Shown: positions 1 to 11,587, numbered from the stretch's first letter. The stretch is 64,000 bases of DNA from Pieris napi (GCF_905475465.1 NC_062241.1:5332001-5396000), one strand, 5' to 3'. Program-made: numbers and translations. The notes: a model not told the origin generated them from the sequence alone.

Positions 1-243
1 CGTTGGCACGCACGCCGCCTCTGTTCACTGTGTATTTATATTTATAATATTTATCCACATGCTTTGAGTTTCTACATTTAAAACACGTGTTTTCATTTTG
101 TTTTCAAACAGAAGTGATTTAAATTGAATATTTAAATCAATACTAATTAATATTAGAAAATATTTGGGAAAAAACTGTGCTCATCAACCTTCCTAAGTGC
201 TTCAATACAATTGAGGTTAACTATCCGTATGTATTATTAATAA
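1..243. other. AT-rich sequence, nothing recognised
   Basis: I see no open frame, RNA gene or repeat end in this stretch. Confidence 0.5.
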
Positions 244-301
244 TGCCAAAGAATATAACTTCTTACGCGCGTACATAAGTACACGCACCCTTTTTTTTTC
301 A
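244..301 (+). repeat. Terminal fragment of a dispersed DNA element
   Basis: The stretch carries a near-palindromic ATAACTTC motif followed by ACGCGCGTACATAAGTACACGCAC. The reverse complement of 36697-36740 repeats the same order of motifs (AAGTATAACTTC, ACGCGTGTACATAAGTACAC), so these are two copies of one repeat end. I recognise the motif as common in lepidopteran genomes but cannot name the family. Only the end is present here. Confidence 0.55.
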
Positions 302-1775
302 CATAACCGAATGTCCCGTTTTAAAATATAATAAACAACAAATCATAATATAATCAAAACCACAAATTCCATCAAGATTCGCCGAACAATCAGCAGTTCC
401 ACAGATTATCCGCTCGGCTGCGATCCTAAATTAAATCCAGGATTGTGACAAACGCGATCTGTCATCCGAACCCCTCATTTGCATGAGAAAAACTGTTGAA
501 GAACAACTATTTATCAAACGGCGAGAGGACTTCCGGCGGCCATGACAGGCGCGACGCATTTCCGCTTTGTCTTCACTAAATGCTAGATTGGGCCTACTAG
601 ATTAGAGAATAATTGTACTACAAAAATCAAATTAACTTCTTTATTAACGTATATATAGATTAGCTCTAACGTAATGAAATTCAATGTTATTTCTCACGAA
701 AACAATTGTAACTGAGTTCTGCTTTACAATGTACTTAATTAAGTTTTGTATATAATTCACTATATTAGCGGTCTGTCCCGGTATGTAGGATTCTAATGGT
801 GAAGGAATTTTCCAAGTCGGTCCAGTATTTTTAAAGTCTTATCTATTAAGCAAACAATAAAGTTTTGCCTCTTTTCGGTATGTAGTACCTATGTTACGTA
901 TAGAAATAACATTCCTTTAGTGATATGTTTTAATAGAATTATACACGATATTTAATAGATATTGCTGTTTATATTATATGTGCGCCGGTGGGCTATTCTA
1001 ATAAGACCTGTGCTTTCATGGAGTACCAAAAGTATCTTACTATGATCATCTGATATTATGACGAGTGGGTTCCAGTTGGACTACTTACTAAACTTTTTTT
1101 TATTATTAATCTAATAAAATAAATAAAATAAAATTTATTAGATTATTAATCTATTTTCCATTAATATTCTTATTCATCGATTTGCTGTTTAAAACTTTCA
1201 ATTTATTATGTATTTAGTGTAATCGTATTGCTTACTTTTTAAATATGTATTTTAATGTAAATACACAAACTATCCCGAATATTATCTAAGCGAAATCGAT
1301 AAAATTATTAACTACGACTCATCTAGTCCACTAAATCCTTGAAACTGATTCCCGTGATTGTGAGGGTGATCTTTCAGATAATTTAGTGGTTCTCTCGAAA
1401 TGAAATATTTCAGTCCCGTCTTCTCATTATCCTGATAGACGCCATTTTGTTTACCTGATAACCTTAATCGCTACAGACAAATTTCCTTGGTAATTTACTT
1501 GATTGACATTTTATTTGTGTTTAACATAGAATCTACTAAGCCCATTACAATAAAGTTTTACACGGAGATAGAGTAAAATATAAACTTAGTTTTTATTCTA
1601 CTTAGAATTCATTAATAATCGTAATAATTATGTAACCAAATTTGTTTACATATGCGGCACGGCACAGGCATAATTATGCGACTTAACGAAATAACCTGTA
1701 ATCGCACTATGTAAGGATTTCAAAATAATAATTGTAATTAAGAAACTGATTGTTAAATTGAACAATATCACTATA
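302..1775. other. Non-coding stretch with one GC-richer patch
   Basis: No gene is recognised. Positions 350-600 are less AT-rich than the surroundings and hold a POU-type octamer ATTTGCAT at 477-484 inside the partial palindrome CTCATTTGCATGAG. This could be a cis-regulatory patch, but that is inference only. The rest is plain AT-rich DNA. Confidence 0.4.
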
Positions 1776-1863
1776 CCTTCGATAGCTCAGTTGGTAGAGC
1801 GGTGGACTGTAGAGGTATGATGCTGATATCCATAGGTCGCTGGTTCAAATCCGGCTCGAAGGA
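1776..1863 (+). tRNA. tRNA-Tyr (GTA) with a 15-nt intron
   Basis: This is a complete tyrosine tRNA gene of 88 nt including the discriminator base. The acceptor stem pairs CCTTCGA (1776-1782) with TCGAAGG before A1863. Box A overlaps TAGCTCAGTTGG and box B is GGTTCAAATCC. The anticodon GTA is at 1809-1811, in the loop CT-GTA-G/A of the stem GTGGA/TCCAT. A 15-nt intron (about 1813-1827) sits one base after the anticodon, the standard place for eukaryotic tRNA introns, and leaves a 73-nt spliced body. A run of seven T at 1867-1873 is the expected RNA polymerase III terminator. Everything needed for function is present, so I regard it as a working gene. tRNA-Tyr genes of animals usually carry such introns. 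Confidence 0.96.
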
Positions 1864-1866
1864 AGC

Positions 1867-1873
1867 TTTTTTT
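1867..1873 (+). terminator. Pol III T-run terminator of tRNA-Tyr
   Basis: Seven T residues start four bases after the discriminator base of the tRNA-Tyr gene. Confidence 0.85.
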
Positions 1874-3185
1874 ATATTTTAGAAAAAAAATTACTGATTT
1901 AATGTGTTATATTATAAACAAAATAAGATCTACATAATATAAAGGAAGCAAATTTCAAATATATGTCGCTTAAACATGGCTTAAATTCAATTATTTTTCT
2001 CTTTCACCTGATTTTAATATAGCGCAAAGAAAAATCAACACTTTTAATATGGGTGCATGTATTCGTGGAAGTAATATAATAAACCGTTAATTTAAAAATT
2101 TGGCTCCAGATAATTCTTTGGACGAGAAAATTAAATAATGCAAAATTCAATTTGTATTCGGATACAATTGAGGACCCTTGAGCACAGAATCAATTACAAG
2201 ATGTCTTTTATGTGGTAGACAACAGGTAAAAAGTACAAGGTTTTTTAGTTTTTAGCCGTTTACAAGGAGCGATTAAATAGTATAATATATTTCCCGATTC
2301 TTTAATTTTATTTAGCATACATAAAACATACTAAAACTTAATGTATAGAAGGAAAAAAAATGCCATCTATGCCTACTTTAGTGAAATATTATCTACATAT
2401 AGGTCTAGTGTCTGTACCAGCTGTACCAGAGTATATTTTATTACTTATATCATTTTTATATCTGAAAATAAGTGGTTGTATAGGGAACAAATTCTGCTTA
2501 TCTTTCAGTTAATTTAAAAACTTTAGAAAATAGGTTTTGACCGGAATTAAAGGCAAAAACAAACAAACAAACCTTGCCACAATGAATACCGACCATGCCG
2601 TCTCGCGAAACAATTTTCAAACTTTAATATACCTGTAAAATATGATGATTATTGGCGTTAGGTGCAGTTTGTAAGTTTGCATATAAATTGTGTGATACTT
2701 GCGTAAATAAAAATGTAAATGCATTTTTATTAACGATATCGTAATCGTACACCCAAAATAGTCTTCTAGTGGGTGAACAAGACCAATTATACGCAAATAA
2801 AGTTAACCCTTCAGCGCTGTGGAACTTTTTAATTGACGCTAAATCGAAAAGGGATCACAAAAACGACTTAGCCCATTGTTGCTGTGAAATGTCATTAATC
2901 TATGTGGGTGTATCTTTTTTGCCAGGAACTTTATTACGAAATTTTATATGTACAAAACAGACAAATGAATTTGGCGAGCTTTGTAAAGGTATATTTTTGA
3001 GACCTTTGACAAATTATGTATGCTGCCGGTAACGGTAGTATTCGGTATACTTAATTGTTATATCCCGGCAATGCACAGGCGAGTTTCTGGCATTGTGACC
3101 ATGAGTATGAAACAAAATATCATCATGTGATTCTTCCAATTCATAGTAATGTATAAAAAAAATATTTTAATGATACACTTCCAAA
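1874..3185. other. AT-rich sequence, nothing recognised
   Basis: The 87-codon open frame at 2769-3032 has no recognisable domain, no splice context and ordinary local composition, so I do not call it. No repeat ends were seen. Confidence 0.45.
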
Positions 3186-3305
3186 AAGCCAACATCACGC
3201 GGTGTTACCAGGCGGTCACCCATTCAAGTACTGACCGCGCCCGTCATTGCTTAACATCGGTGATCGGACGAGAACCGGTGTAGTCAACCTGGTATGGACG
3301 TTAGC
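3186..3305 (-). pseudogene. Decayed 5S rRNA copy
   Basis: The reverse complement aligns over the full length, about 120 nt, with the intact 5S genes in this window but carries about eight substitutions. Several fall in the 5' helix (GCTAACG for GCCAACG), in the internal promoter and loop regions (GATGTTAAG for GAAGTTAAG, CAATGACGGG for CAACGTCGGG), and near the 3' side (TTGAATGG for TTGGATGG). A T5 run still follows its 3' end (AAAAA at 3183-3187 on the plus strand). The loss of helix pairing suggests a relic gene rather than a working one. I have not tested expression. Confidence 0.85.
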
Positions 3306-3353
3306 GAAATTGTGAATTAATAGTGCCAACAATATTTAAAAAAAAAAAAATAT

Positions 3354-3724
3354 TGGTTGTTTGTAAAGTAGGTTTACGATCGAGATGTTTACGTGATAAC
3401 GTCTTATTGGTGATATAAGTTTTTGGGAAGTAAGGAATTAATGAAGATAACAATTTTTTCAAATTTTAAATTACATCTATCGTTTTATTCACACTTTTGA
3501 TGATAAATTTCGGGTGTAAAATGACAAGTTTACTTATTCGACTATGATATACATTTTTCTTCATACATTCACGGAATGACTGGCAGCGCTCGAGATGAGA
3601 CGGGAGATCGGTCCGTCTCTCTCGCGTTATACCAGCGATCGCGCTCGTGAGGTTTTGGTGTGACACAAGTTTCTGAACATGTCACCCGACTAAAACGATT
3701 TTAAAGACGTTATCACGTCAAAAC
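3354..3724. mobile_element. Dispersed element with ACGTGATAACGTC-type inverted ends, copy 1
   Basis: The left side has GGTTGTTTGTAAAGTAGG, then ACGTGATAACGTCTTA. The right side ends AAAGACGTTATCACGTCAAAA, the inverse of the second motif. The element at 35201-35570 has the same ends in the same order and nearly the same length (about 370 bp) but a different GC-rich interior. This fits a non-autonomous DNA transposon family. No transposase frame is visible and I cannot assign a superfamily. Confidence 0.65.
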
Positions 3725-4169
3725 ATACTATTAAAAATATTACAGACCTATCCTCTTTTGACTAACTGAAGCGAATATCGTAATTAATGGCTTAACCCTT
3801 TGTCATATCAAATCAGTCACTATCACGACGGTTCTCAAAGATATTTTATATACAATTTAATGTTATTTAAAGATAGTAATAGCAAAAGAGCTCCAGGTCT
3901 TGGGATATACATAACTCATAAGGGTTTGATTTCAAGTATTTATTTCGGTAAAGAAAAGATCTACAAAAAATTAACCGCAACATGTCTATTCGCGCGATAT
4001 ATTGTATTATGGGACTTCAAGGGACTTTCACCTCTTCTTTCTCTCCTTTTTAGGTAAGTGATTTAGGATCTCCACCATAAAGTTACTTCTCTAACGTCTC
4101 TTAAGTCTTTTACATAAACACCTTTTATCTATATCCTAACCTGCACAATCGTGACTTTTGTAATTCATG
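3725..4169. other. No recognised feature
   Basis: The short open frame at 3800-4057 shows no family motif. The sequence is otherwise AT-rich. Confidence 0.4.
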
Positions 4170-4376
4170 TATTTTTCTTATTGCATTTTGAATTGTGATT
4201 CAATCACCTTAAGATTATCTGTTAGTTATTTTTTTTAATTTTTTTGTACAAGTTTTCATTAGGGTTGCCTGGAAGAGATCGCTTAATAGCGATAATGCTG
4301 TCAATATCGTCTCTATTCATTTATGTTGCTAGTTATCTGTAATGTAAAGAATAATTAATAAATCAAATTTAAAAAA
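4170..4376 (+). mobile_element. 3'-UTR fragment of the same LINE family as the 36.8-38.7 kb element
   Basis: The block AGGGTTGCCTGGAAGAGATC followed by GCTTAATAGCGATAA at about 4260-4295 matches, with one change, the reverse complement of 36865-36900 in the 3' untranslated region of the minus-strand LINE. The sequence preceding it is poly-T-rich in both copies, and both end in ATTAATAAAT-type tails. It is a short, 5'-truncated insertion without coding sequence. Confidence 0.72.
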
Positions 4377-4661
4377 AAATCAAGAAAAATATTGCAATTC
4401 GGTTCGAATTTTATTACTAAAGTGCTTCAACGCTGTTTAATTAAAATCTATATCTTCATCTACAATCGTCAATCACAAACTAATACCACAATTTAACATA
4501 TGACTTAACTTTGAATACCCTAACCCTATGACATTGATTCATCTTAACACGTCAACTGGTGATGGATCAAGTTATTAATACCGGCAGCGTGCCGAATCTG
4601 CCCACTAACCCTTTCTATGCATACTTAATTATTCCGCGACCATTTTATGCTGTGATTTTCC
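4377..4661. other. Spacer before the piggyBac-like element, nothing recognised
   Basis: The spacer is AT-rich and ends at the TTAA target site at 4662-4665. Confidence 0.4.
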
Positions 4662-4665
4662 TTAA

Positions 4666-5948
4666 CCTTCAAGCGGGCGCGCGGTCATTTGTAACTGGAG
4701 CGGGCGCGCGTAACCGAAAAGACCCATGAGATGAATAAGAGAAAGAAAGCACTAATTACTCAATATTTATTTATTTATTTGTCCTTAGATATATTATCAT
4801 TGTCTTCAAACTCTAATTTGTCAAAAAAAGTAATTAAAAGTATGAAAAAGAAACAAATATTTCAAGTACTATCGGAAAGGTCATTTTCCTCGAAAGCCAA
4901 CCATCATCTTATAAATTACAACGTTCTCTGCCACTGAATATGGCAATAGACAGTTTTGTGGAAACATATCTAAAATTTCTCATATTGGCGCAGCTTTGTC
5001 GACAGTACAACGAGCTTGTCGCGTAGTAGCATCATCAAACCGCAATGACTTCAGTAGAAATTATATTCTTTGCACTGACATCGTAGTAGGAAAAATAGGT
5101 CAAAGTATAAAATCTTCTAAATTGACGTGTGATGTCTTCAAGGATCTCACTACAATAATTCGGAAAGTGCTCGAATTTTCACCGCATCTGTTAGTTTGTA
5201 GTCACGTATTCTGTTATACGATGGTGTTTTTTTTGCAACAACTTTTTCAATAATATTCTCTGAAATGAATAAACTCCAGGCTTGCGTATGTTTTGTCACC
5301 CCCACACCATTCCTTCGAGGGCCCGCATCTACTGCGAGAATATTTTGAACTTGACGTCTCACTCTGTTATTGTTAGATTTTTGCTACTTCGTTACTTTAT
5401 CGCGCCTTATAAAACAGCTTAACTTATTTCTGTAATTGGCAAATCATCCTATTCTGAGTCCGAGCGGTTTGATTCCTCAGCAGATCGAGGTTCCTCTGCA
5501 ACGATGTGGTCGGAAGTTTCAGAGCCTTGGTCGCTGAGCTCTTATTTACTTTCTTCTTCGTCTTCTCTTAGTAATTCCTCGAGTATTGCACTTTGTGGTA
5601 ACCGTCTGAATCATTTTATATAAAAAAATCCAAGCTTTATTCGATATTATTGAATAATGGGCAAAAAACTACTACGAGCGTGAACGAGGGTATGTGACGT
5701 TGAGCGTCGCGCGTAACCTTTTCGACGACAGGCGCGTGTAGTCTTTTCGACTACTGCACTGGGTCGAAAACAATTGCGATCTATGGATTAGGGGGAGAGC
5801 CCCGAGCAACGGTTTATTCTTTATTTCATTCCCAATGATATAGCGACAGGCTACTATAAATGAGAAATAAATGTGATAGGTAATAATAATAATATCAACG
5901 AAAATGTACTAAGCGCGGTCGATTCGACTACGCGCGCCCGCTTGAAGG
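4666..5948 (-). mobile_element. piggyBac-like DNA transposon, internally deleted
   Basis: The element is bounded by exact TTAA duplications at 4662-4665 and 5949-5952. Its terminal inverted repeats are identical for 18 bp, starting CCTTCAAGCGGGCGCGCG. Ends of the form TTAA-CC...GG-TTAA with TTAA duplication are diagnostic of the piggyBac superfamily. GC-rich subterminal repeats follow, with GCGCGTAACC near both ends. Inside, the minus strand holds a broken transposase reading (4830-5610) that keeps the acidic N-terminal part and the early transposase domain but lacks the catalytic C-terminal half. At 1,283 bp it is far shorter than an autonomous piggyBac (about 2.5 kb). It was probably mobilised by a helper while its ends stayed intact. 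Confidence 0.88.
4830..5610 (-). pseudogene. piggyBac-type transposase remnant
   Basis: Reading from 5610 downward gives an acidic stretch rich in Glu, Asp and Ser (interrupted by TAA and TAG), as in piggyBac N-termini. A frame at about 5362-5150 then has hydrophobic and aromatic residues around Trp-Ser-Leu-Phe and a run ending Ile-Arg-Ala-Leu, like the piggyBac segment after the acidic region. Another frame follows with Leu-Arg-Phe-Asp-Asp and, further on, Met-Met-Val-Gly-Phe-Arg-Gly-Lys, resembling the conserved block before the first catalytic Asp. The frames are broken by stops and shifts and the sequence stops matching near 4830. No start codon in frame was found. It cannot encode a working transposase. 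Confidence 0.75.
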
Positions 5949-5952
5949 TTAA

Positions 5953-7539
5953 ATGTGAGCGTAATTAATTGTTTTGTTTCGCTGATATTGCTGCGTTCTA
6001 AATTAGACATTTTTTTGAAAAAGTTCAGTAAAATCTATGTTTCTATTAGGTTTATTAGGAGGAAGGTATGTGTTGCTTTTTCTCCGACCAGAAGGGACAA
6101 TCCTCGACCAGCCTGGCCAGCCCAAGGGCCCCAATGACTAAGTTCCAGAAATTTTATCCTAAGCAACTTCGTTAGCGCGGTTTAGGGTATGGCGGTTCAT
6201 AAATCCATAGTTATGGCATCATAACTATGGATTTATGAACGTAAATATTAAAAAAAAAGGAAAGATCTAAATTTGCTTTTACTACCAGTTCCCAAATCAA
6301 TGGCGCAGAGCGGGCGAGAGGAACTGGTGTGAAACTCTCTGCCACTTTTTTCGTCGCAACATCTTGTCCAAATTTTAAAATTGTGCTTTGTTTGTTTTCT
6401 TTGGTAAAGGCTGAAGCTATACTGAGTATCCAATAGACAGCCACATCATCGGTCACTATTATAAGATTAAGTAAAATAAATAGCTCCTGTTATAATATTC
6501 TTAGCAATACAGGAATTAGGTGTAACTATATTATTAAAAACGTTTATGACCCATTTAAAGGTATCTATTTACAAGTATTAAATAAGAATTCAAATATTCG
6601 CACGCAATAGTGACCACCTCTTTCTAATTCATAATTGCCCGCATAGCTAATAATTTCGAGATCAGATACCTCTTGGTATTCCAATTTTGTACAGACATAC
6701 ACAAAAGCGCATTTTTAGTTAAAATTATGTTATAGTATATAGTTATATTAAACTTTTATTATGATATTTGTTTCTTTGTTAGGTTGGTATAAAAAATAGT
6801 TAAGATAAATTTGAAAGACTATTTAGATTATGGACACAAATATATACCATCTTTTAATGTCTTAACAATGTCCATTTATGATGCATTAGAGAATCTTGTC
6901 AAAAATATTTTATAATACTAATAACAGAATCCTAATATACATACATATTTACTTATTTAGTACAGCCTTCCAAACTAGAGAACGCCACCGTTAAGTTTTT
7001 TTTTAAAGTTAATATTAAACATTTTTTGACACAACTGTTCGACAAATTTAAAACCCTTGCTTATTAAGGCCATGCGCACAATGAATTAGTATGCAGATGA
7101 GCTAAATTATGTGAAGTTTGATCGATTAGACGCTAGACGACTGCGGTACAATGTGCCCGCATCGCATTCGCGGGTTGAGTGTTAGGTGTCCACTTGATGT
7201 TGCAGGAAAATTGTGCGCAGTCCTTAACTAATAAAAACATAATTATAGCTTGTCGCTTAACTTATTAAAACATTTCAATCTCAAAGAGCTAAGGGTTAGG
7301 TACGCCATTTAGTTTTTATTAACTTAAATTTTATTTATAAAGTAAAATATAATATTTAATAAATAGAATTTAATTATTAATTTTGATTAAAAAGTTTGTT
7401 ATCTTTGGTTTAATTTTAAAACCTACAAAATATAAAAAAAAGCTCCTTAATAGTATTAAAGTCAGACAAAACACTTTTTACGTGTATAATTAATAAAATA
7501 AATAGGATTATTTTCTATGTAAGACTAAAAAAATATAAA
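5953..7539. other. Intergenic DNA with one perfect hairpin
   Basis: Apart from the inverted repeat at 6195-6240 nothing is recognised. The open frames at 5955-6137 and 6211-6456 have no family motif. Confidence 0.4.
6195..6240. repeat. Perfect 21-bp inverted repeat with a 4-nt loop
   Basis: GTTCATAAATCCATAGTTATG (6195-6215) is followed by GCAT and then by its exact reverse complement (6220-6240). No element ends or coding sequence explain it. It may be a recent local inverted duplication or a small foldback element. A transcript would form a perfect stem, but the loop is too short for a normal microRNA precursor. Confidence 0.85.
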
Positions 7540-7659
7540 AAGCCAACATCACGCGGTGTTCCCAGGCGGTCACCCATCCAAGTACTGACCGCGCCCGATG
7601 TTGCTTAACTTCGGTGATCGGACGAGAACCGGTGTATTCAACGTGGTATGGACGTTGGC
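7540..7659 (-). rRNA. 5S rRNA gene
   Basis: The reverse complement is a full-length animal 5S rRNA of about 120 nt. It starts GCCAACGTCCATACCACG and ends GTGATGTTGGCTT, and the two ends pair as helix I. The conserved internal control region is present, including GAAGTTAAGCAAC and GGATGGGTGACCGCC. It differs from the plus-strand copy at 11464 by a single base (CAACATCGGG here, CAACGTCGGG there). A T5 terminator follows (AAAAA at 7537-7541 on the plus strand). It is a solitary gene, not part of a tandem array. Confidence 0.93.
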
Positions 7660-10600
7660 GAAAGTTACCTATAAAATTATAATTAGTATCTATAGCACTT
7701 ACTATGTCAATTGCATAGTACTTTTTCAATAAGGTGTAATTCGCCACAAAAATATAAAGGGATTCAACAATAATCAGTGATGTCTCAAAGCCTGCAAGTT
7801 AGATAAGATTGCTTAATTAGAAGCAATTAAGCGTTATCGCTGAACTAATTAGCGGAAGATAACACTGTTGATTAACAATAACGTAATTACACATAATAAT
7901 GTACGCGACGGTCACTGGCAGTTAATTATTATAGATTCTATTACGATTTACGATAACAGATCACTGAATATATGCAACGTATACATACTATAGGTAACCT
8001 CTTTGTGGATGTATTTAATCTAATCAATTAAATAAATCATTTATAGTTAGACATTTTAATAGGAATATGTTATAATCATAACAATATTACCGAATCTTTG
8101 TCAGGAGTAAATTTCACAGATTTTGTTGCTATTTAAAAAAACTATTTATGTTCGATCCGTATTGACGTATTTTTCTCAAAACTTTATTATCTTATTCAAA
8201 TTATTTTTCGTTTTCCTGTAATCTAAAGTAACTACTAAACAGTATACAGTATGTATTATAGTTATATATTGTATTAGACACACATATTGTAACTGTAATA
8301 TATTGTATGCCGTATAGATATTTTTTGAGATGCAGAGAATAACATTCAAACATTCATAGTTTCACGTGTTTCTGAATTTTCTTAGTTCATATATTCCCGT
8401 ACACTCTTTACGAAAGTTTCTTATACGTAAAATCCGTTTATGGTATTCATTTATTGCCACTGGTATGTAAGCATTTATAATAGTATATTTCATGTATACG
8501 AGCTATTGGTTCTGACAATTTTCAAATTGGAATCTTAATATATGCACCCCATTTCTGATAACATGGTGTTAGAAACGATTGTGGGTATATGAAAGTTATA
8601 CCTCTCAATGCAAATATTTTATTACATGCAATAATCTGTGTGCTAATTGATTGAAAATTAGAAGCATTAATTGGTTGAATTAATTAAAAACATCAGAATG
8701 TGAATGATGAGGCAAATCAAAACAGATATACCAAATAGGCCGTTATTAGACTAAAAACCAAGCCATAATATTCTAAGGAATGACTATCTCCTTATATATT
8801 TGGATTGTATGTAAAATAATGGATTCGGTTAGACTTTAATATCCGTTTTTCTCATCAGTTAATTTTGAAGCATTTTTTTACTGACGGTCGTGTACGGTCA
8901 GTGTACCTACTTTAAGTTACCAACATGAATAATTATATTTTAATTTTTGATTTTGATAAGGCAGTTATTGTGCAAGTATTAATGATAGGTTCATGTCTTT
9001 AGCCGAAATGTTTAATATTAACCCTTCCATGCATCGCGGGGTCTCTAAAGCCGTTCGGGGTATTAATTACCGAATCGTTCACGCGTTGCTGGCTTCGACG
9101 CGACACTCTTTCAATGTATTCACCCCTTTATCTGCTACTCGACTGAATATTAATAATTTTCACTACAAGGGTAATCTTTGACAATTAATATTTTGGCTCG
9201 CATTAGGATTATGTTTTGCGCTTGTAAATTTGCATCTGAAATTTCTTAAATATGTTGAGCAGAATTTATCTTAGAGAAAGTTAATATCAATATCTCTCAT
9301 CAATAGAAATAACTACGATGAAATCTACTATATAAAGTAAGTTCTGAAATATTTCCAGAGACATAAAAGCTTAATAAGTTTTCACGAATGTCCACATGAG
9401 ACATCTCTGTTTATTATAAACAATAAGAAGAATATCACCTATAAATTTTACGACTGCCATTAACACAAAGCATTGTGGATCGGTAAAAGTGTAATCAAAT
9501 AAAAATATCGCAGACAGATCTTCAATATTCATGAAGACATAACCACGAATCATTGTAACGGGTACGAGAGCAATATTTTTCCCAATCACCATTAGTACGT
9601 ATCTGCTTGCCTACCGACCTTTACACAGTGTTCGATAGCCACATACTTTCAGCTTGTCACCCAAAAATATATCATCATTCTCATATAGGTTTATGGAAAT
9701 TTATACCCTGACAGCACTTATTTAAGAGTGACATTTGTTTATTACAGCACCAACAATTTGGTCAATCATTCTTGCAGTAATTTCGCAGTAGAATGCGGAA
9801 TATGTCGACACTTCACTTTTATTGTATCAAATAATAGGGGTGTTCTTATAGCAGTTATCGCGTGTTTGATCTAAAATGATACTTGCCTCGCTCACTTCGA
9901 GGGGTGTATTTTCTATAGAGCATGGTGCTAAAAATCAACCGATATCCGAAATAGAATCGCTCAAATAAAAACGGTAGGTTCGAGCTTGATTTGTCTTCTT
10001 TGTTCGCGGTTTTATAATACCGCGGCCGTCAGAGTGATGTATTTGATATGATTCTAAAAAATCTAAGGGGATCTCTAAGCTCGACTATCGTTCAATCTTT
10101 TATGACAGGTTGAGATGATTGAAGGAGTATTGCAATTGAAATTGTCAGATACAGAAAAATAATACCCACAGATTACTGGTAAGAATGAAACCTTTAAGGA
10201 ATTAGCAAAACCACAATAAGAAATGAAGTAACTTAATTATTGGAAAATATTATATAATCTTAGTTTATACTTATAGACGCTATATTTTTGTCGTAAAATG
10301 TTCACATTCAAAACACTTTCCGAAACGTCGATTTACCACCAAATAAATCCGAGTGAAAAATATTTCGTGTCCCTATAACGTAGATTTTACGCTTCAAGGA
10401 TTCTTGAAGACAATAAACTCAGCAAACGTAGCGAGCGATAACAGCCAGCCATTTGGACATTTCAAACTTAGCTCGGATCTCAAGACATAACCATTTCCTA
10501 TTCTCGTATGAGTATCATCCATCGACTACAACTAGTCTGCGAACTGACGTGCACAATCAAAACACAATACGTTATAAATGGCTCACATTATATTAGAACC

Positions 10601-11157
10601 AGAATATCTATGCCTTTGCCGAAGCCAAGTTTCAAACAATTTTGGCTTCATTGGCATAAGAAATAGAGTTGAGTGTTTTATGAAAGGATGGTTTAGTATT
10701 TTTGTAAATTATATGTTCTGACTTCTCAACTTTGGCCCATAACCATCCCGCTGTGATAGGTAAAGAGAAGCAATGGCTTTCGATAAATTTTGCTTTATTA
10801 TTTATGCCGGTAGCTTTTCGTGGCATCATCTACGTCACAATAAAATATGAAACTGCGATATATTTATAGTTGACGTATCAATTTAAAGTTATGCTAAAAA
10901 TGCAATAAATTAAATAATTTTAATAAAATAAAATAACTATTATTTTAATGAAAACATGTATAATGCTATAGGTAAGTGATTTTGTTATACTCCCATTAAA
11001 ATTTATTTATGTAAGTATTATAGTGCCGGACAAGGGTGTGGTGCCCTATAAATGTCCGAGTCTAGTTATAATATAATATATAGTAATAAGAGAATATATA
11101 AATAATAATAGAATATATTCTTTCTATAGCATACTTTAAATTGACAATTATTTAAAT
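7660..11157. other. Long intergenic stretch, nothing recognised
   Basis: The sequence is AT-rich. A less AT-rich patch at 8990-9180 holds a 62-codon frame with no recognisable family. No RNA genes or repeat ends were found. Positions 7797-7835 hold a weak 8-bp hairpin only. Confidence 0.4.
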
Positions 11158-11404
11158 GAATTAAAAATAAATCAGTGGCGCTCAACCTTTTAAGTTCTGG
11201 GCCTCTGATTTCTGTTTTATGATAATTTGTCAATCTAATAGGCAAGTAGGTGATCACCTCCTGTGCTTGACATACGCCGTCGAATTTTTGGGTCCAAGCC
11301 AAGCCGGTTTCCTCAAGATATTTTCCTTTTTAATGTTCGTGCGCATTTAACGTTCGAGCGAATGCTAAATGCGCACATAGACAGAAAACTAACTATTAAT
11401 TCCG
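11158..11404 (-). mobile_element. tRNA-derived SINE, truncated copy
   Basis: Positions 11172-11390 match the SINE at 25649-26056 in the same orientation (shared GCAAGTAGGTGATCA, AAGCCGGTTTCCT and AAATGCGCACATAGA-type blocks). The tRNA-like head with boxes A and B, present in the other copy, is missing here. The 11-bp ATTATTTAAAT occurs at 11147-11157 and 11405-11415 and may be the target duplication, but it is AT-rich and could be chance. The SINE strand is minus and its A/T-rich tail lies at the low-coordinate end. Confidence 0.75.
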
Positions 11405-11463
11405 ATTATTTAAATAAAATAATTCAATTTAATATTATGATTATGTTTTTGACAATTACATTC

Positions 11464-11583
11464 GCCAACGTCCATACCACGTTGAATACACCGGTTCTCG
11501 TCCGATCACCGAAGTTAAGCAACGTCGGGCGCGGTCAGTACTTGGATGGGTGACCGCCTGGGAACACCGCGTGATGTTGGCTT
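11464..11583 (+). rRNA. 5S rRNA gene
   Basis: This is a full-length animal 5S rRNA that starts GCCAACGTCCATACCACG, with the internal control region GAAGTTAAGCAACG and GGATGGGTGACCGCC, and ends TGATGTTGGCTT. The terminal segments pair as helix I. TTTTT at 11582-11586 is the RNA polymerase III terminator. The sequence differs from the minus-strand copy at 7540-7659 by one base, so both are probably under purifying selection or gene conversion. It lies 50 bp from a truncated SINE. Dispersed single 5S genes are known in several insects. Confidence 0.95.
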
Positions 11584-11586
11584 TTT
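11582..11586 (+). terminator. Pol III T5 terminator of 5S rRNA
   Basis: Five T residues directly follow the last helix I bases. Confidence 0.8.
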
Positions 11587-11587
11587 G

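Noticed and set aside
7508..7747. 79-codon minus-strand frame
   Set aside because: It lies over the 5S rRNA gene at 7540-7659 and translates structural RNA sequence.
11263..11553. 96-codon open frame
   Set aside because: It runs across a SINE fragment and into the 5S rRNA gene, so it is not coding.
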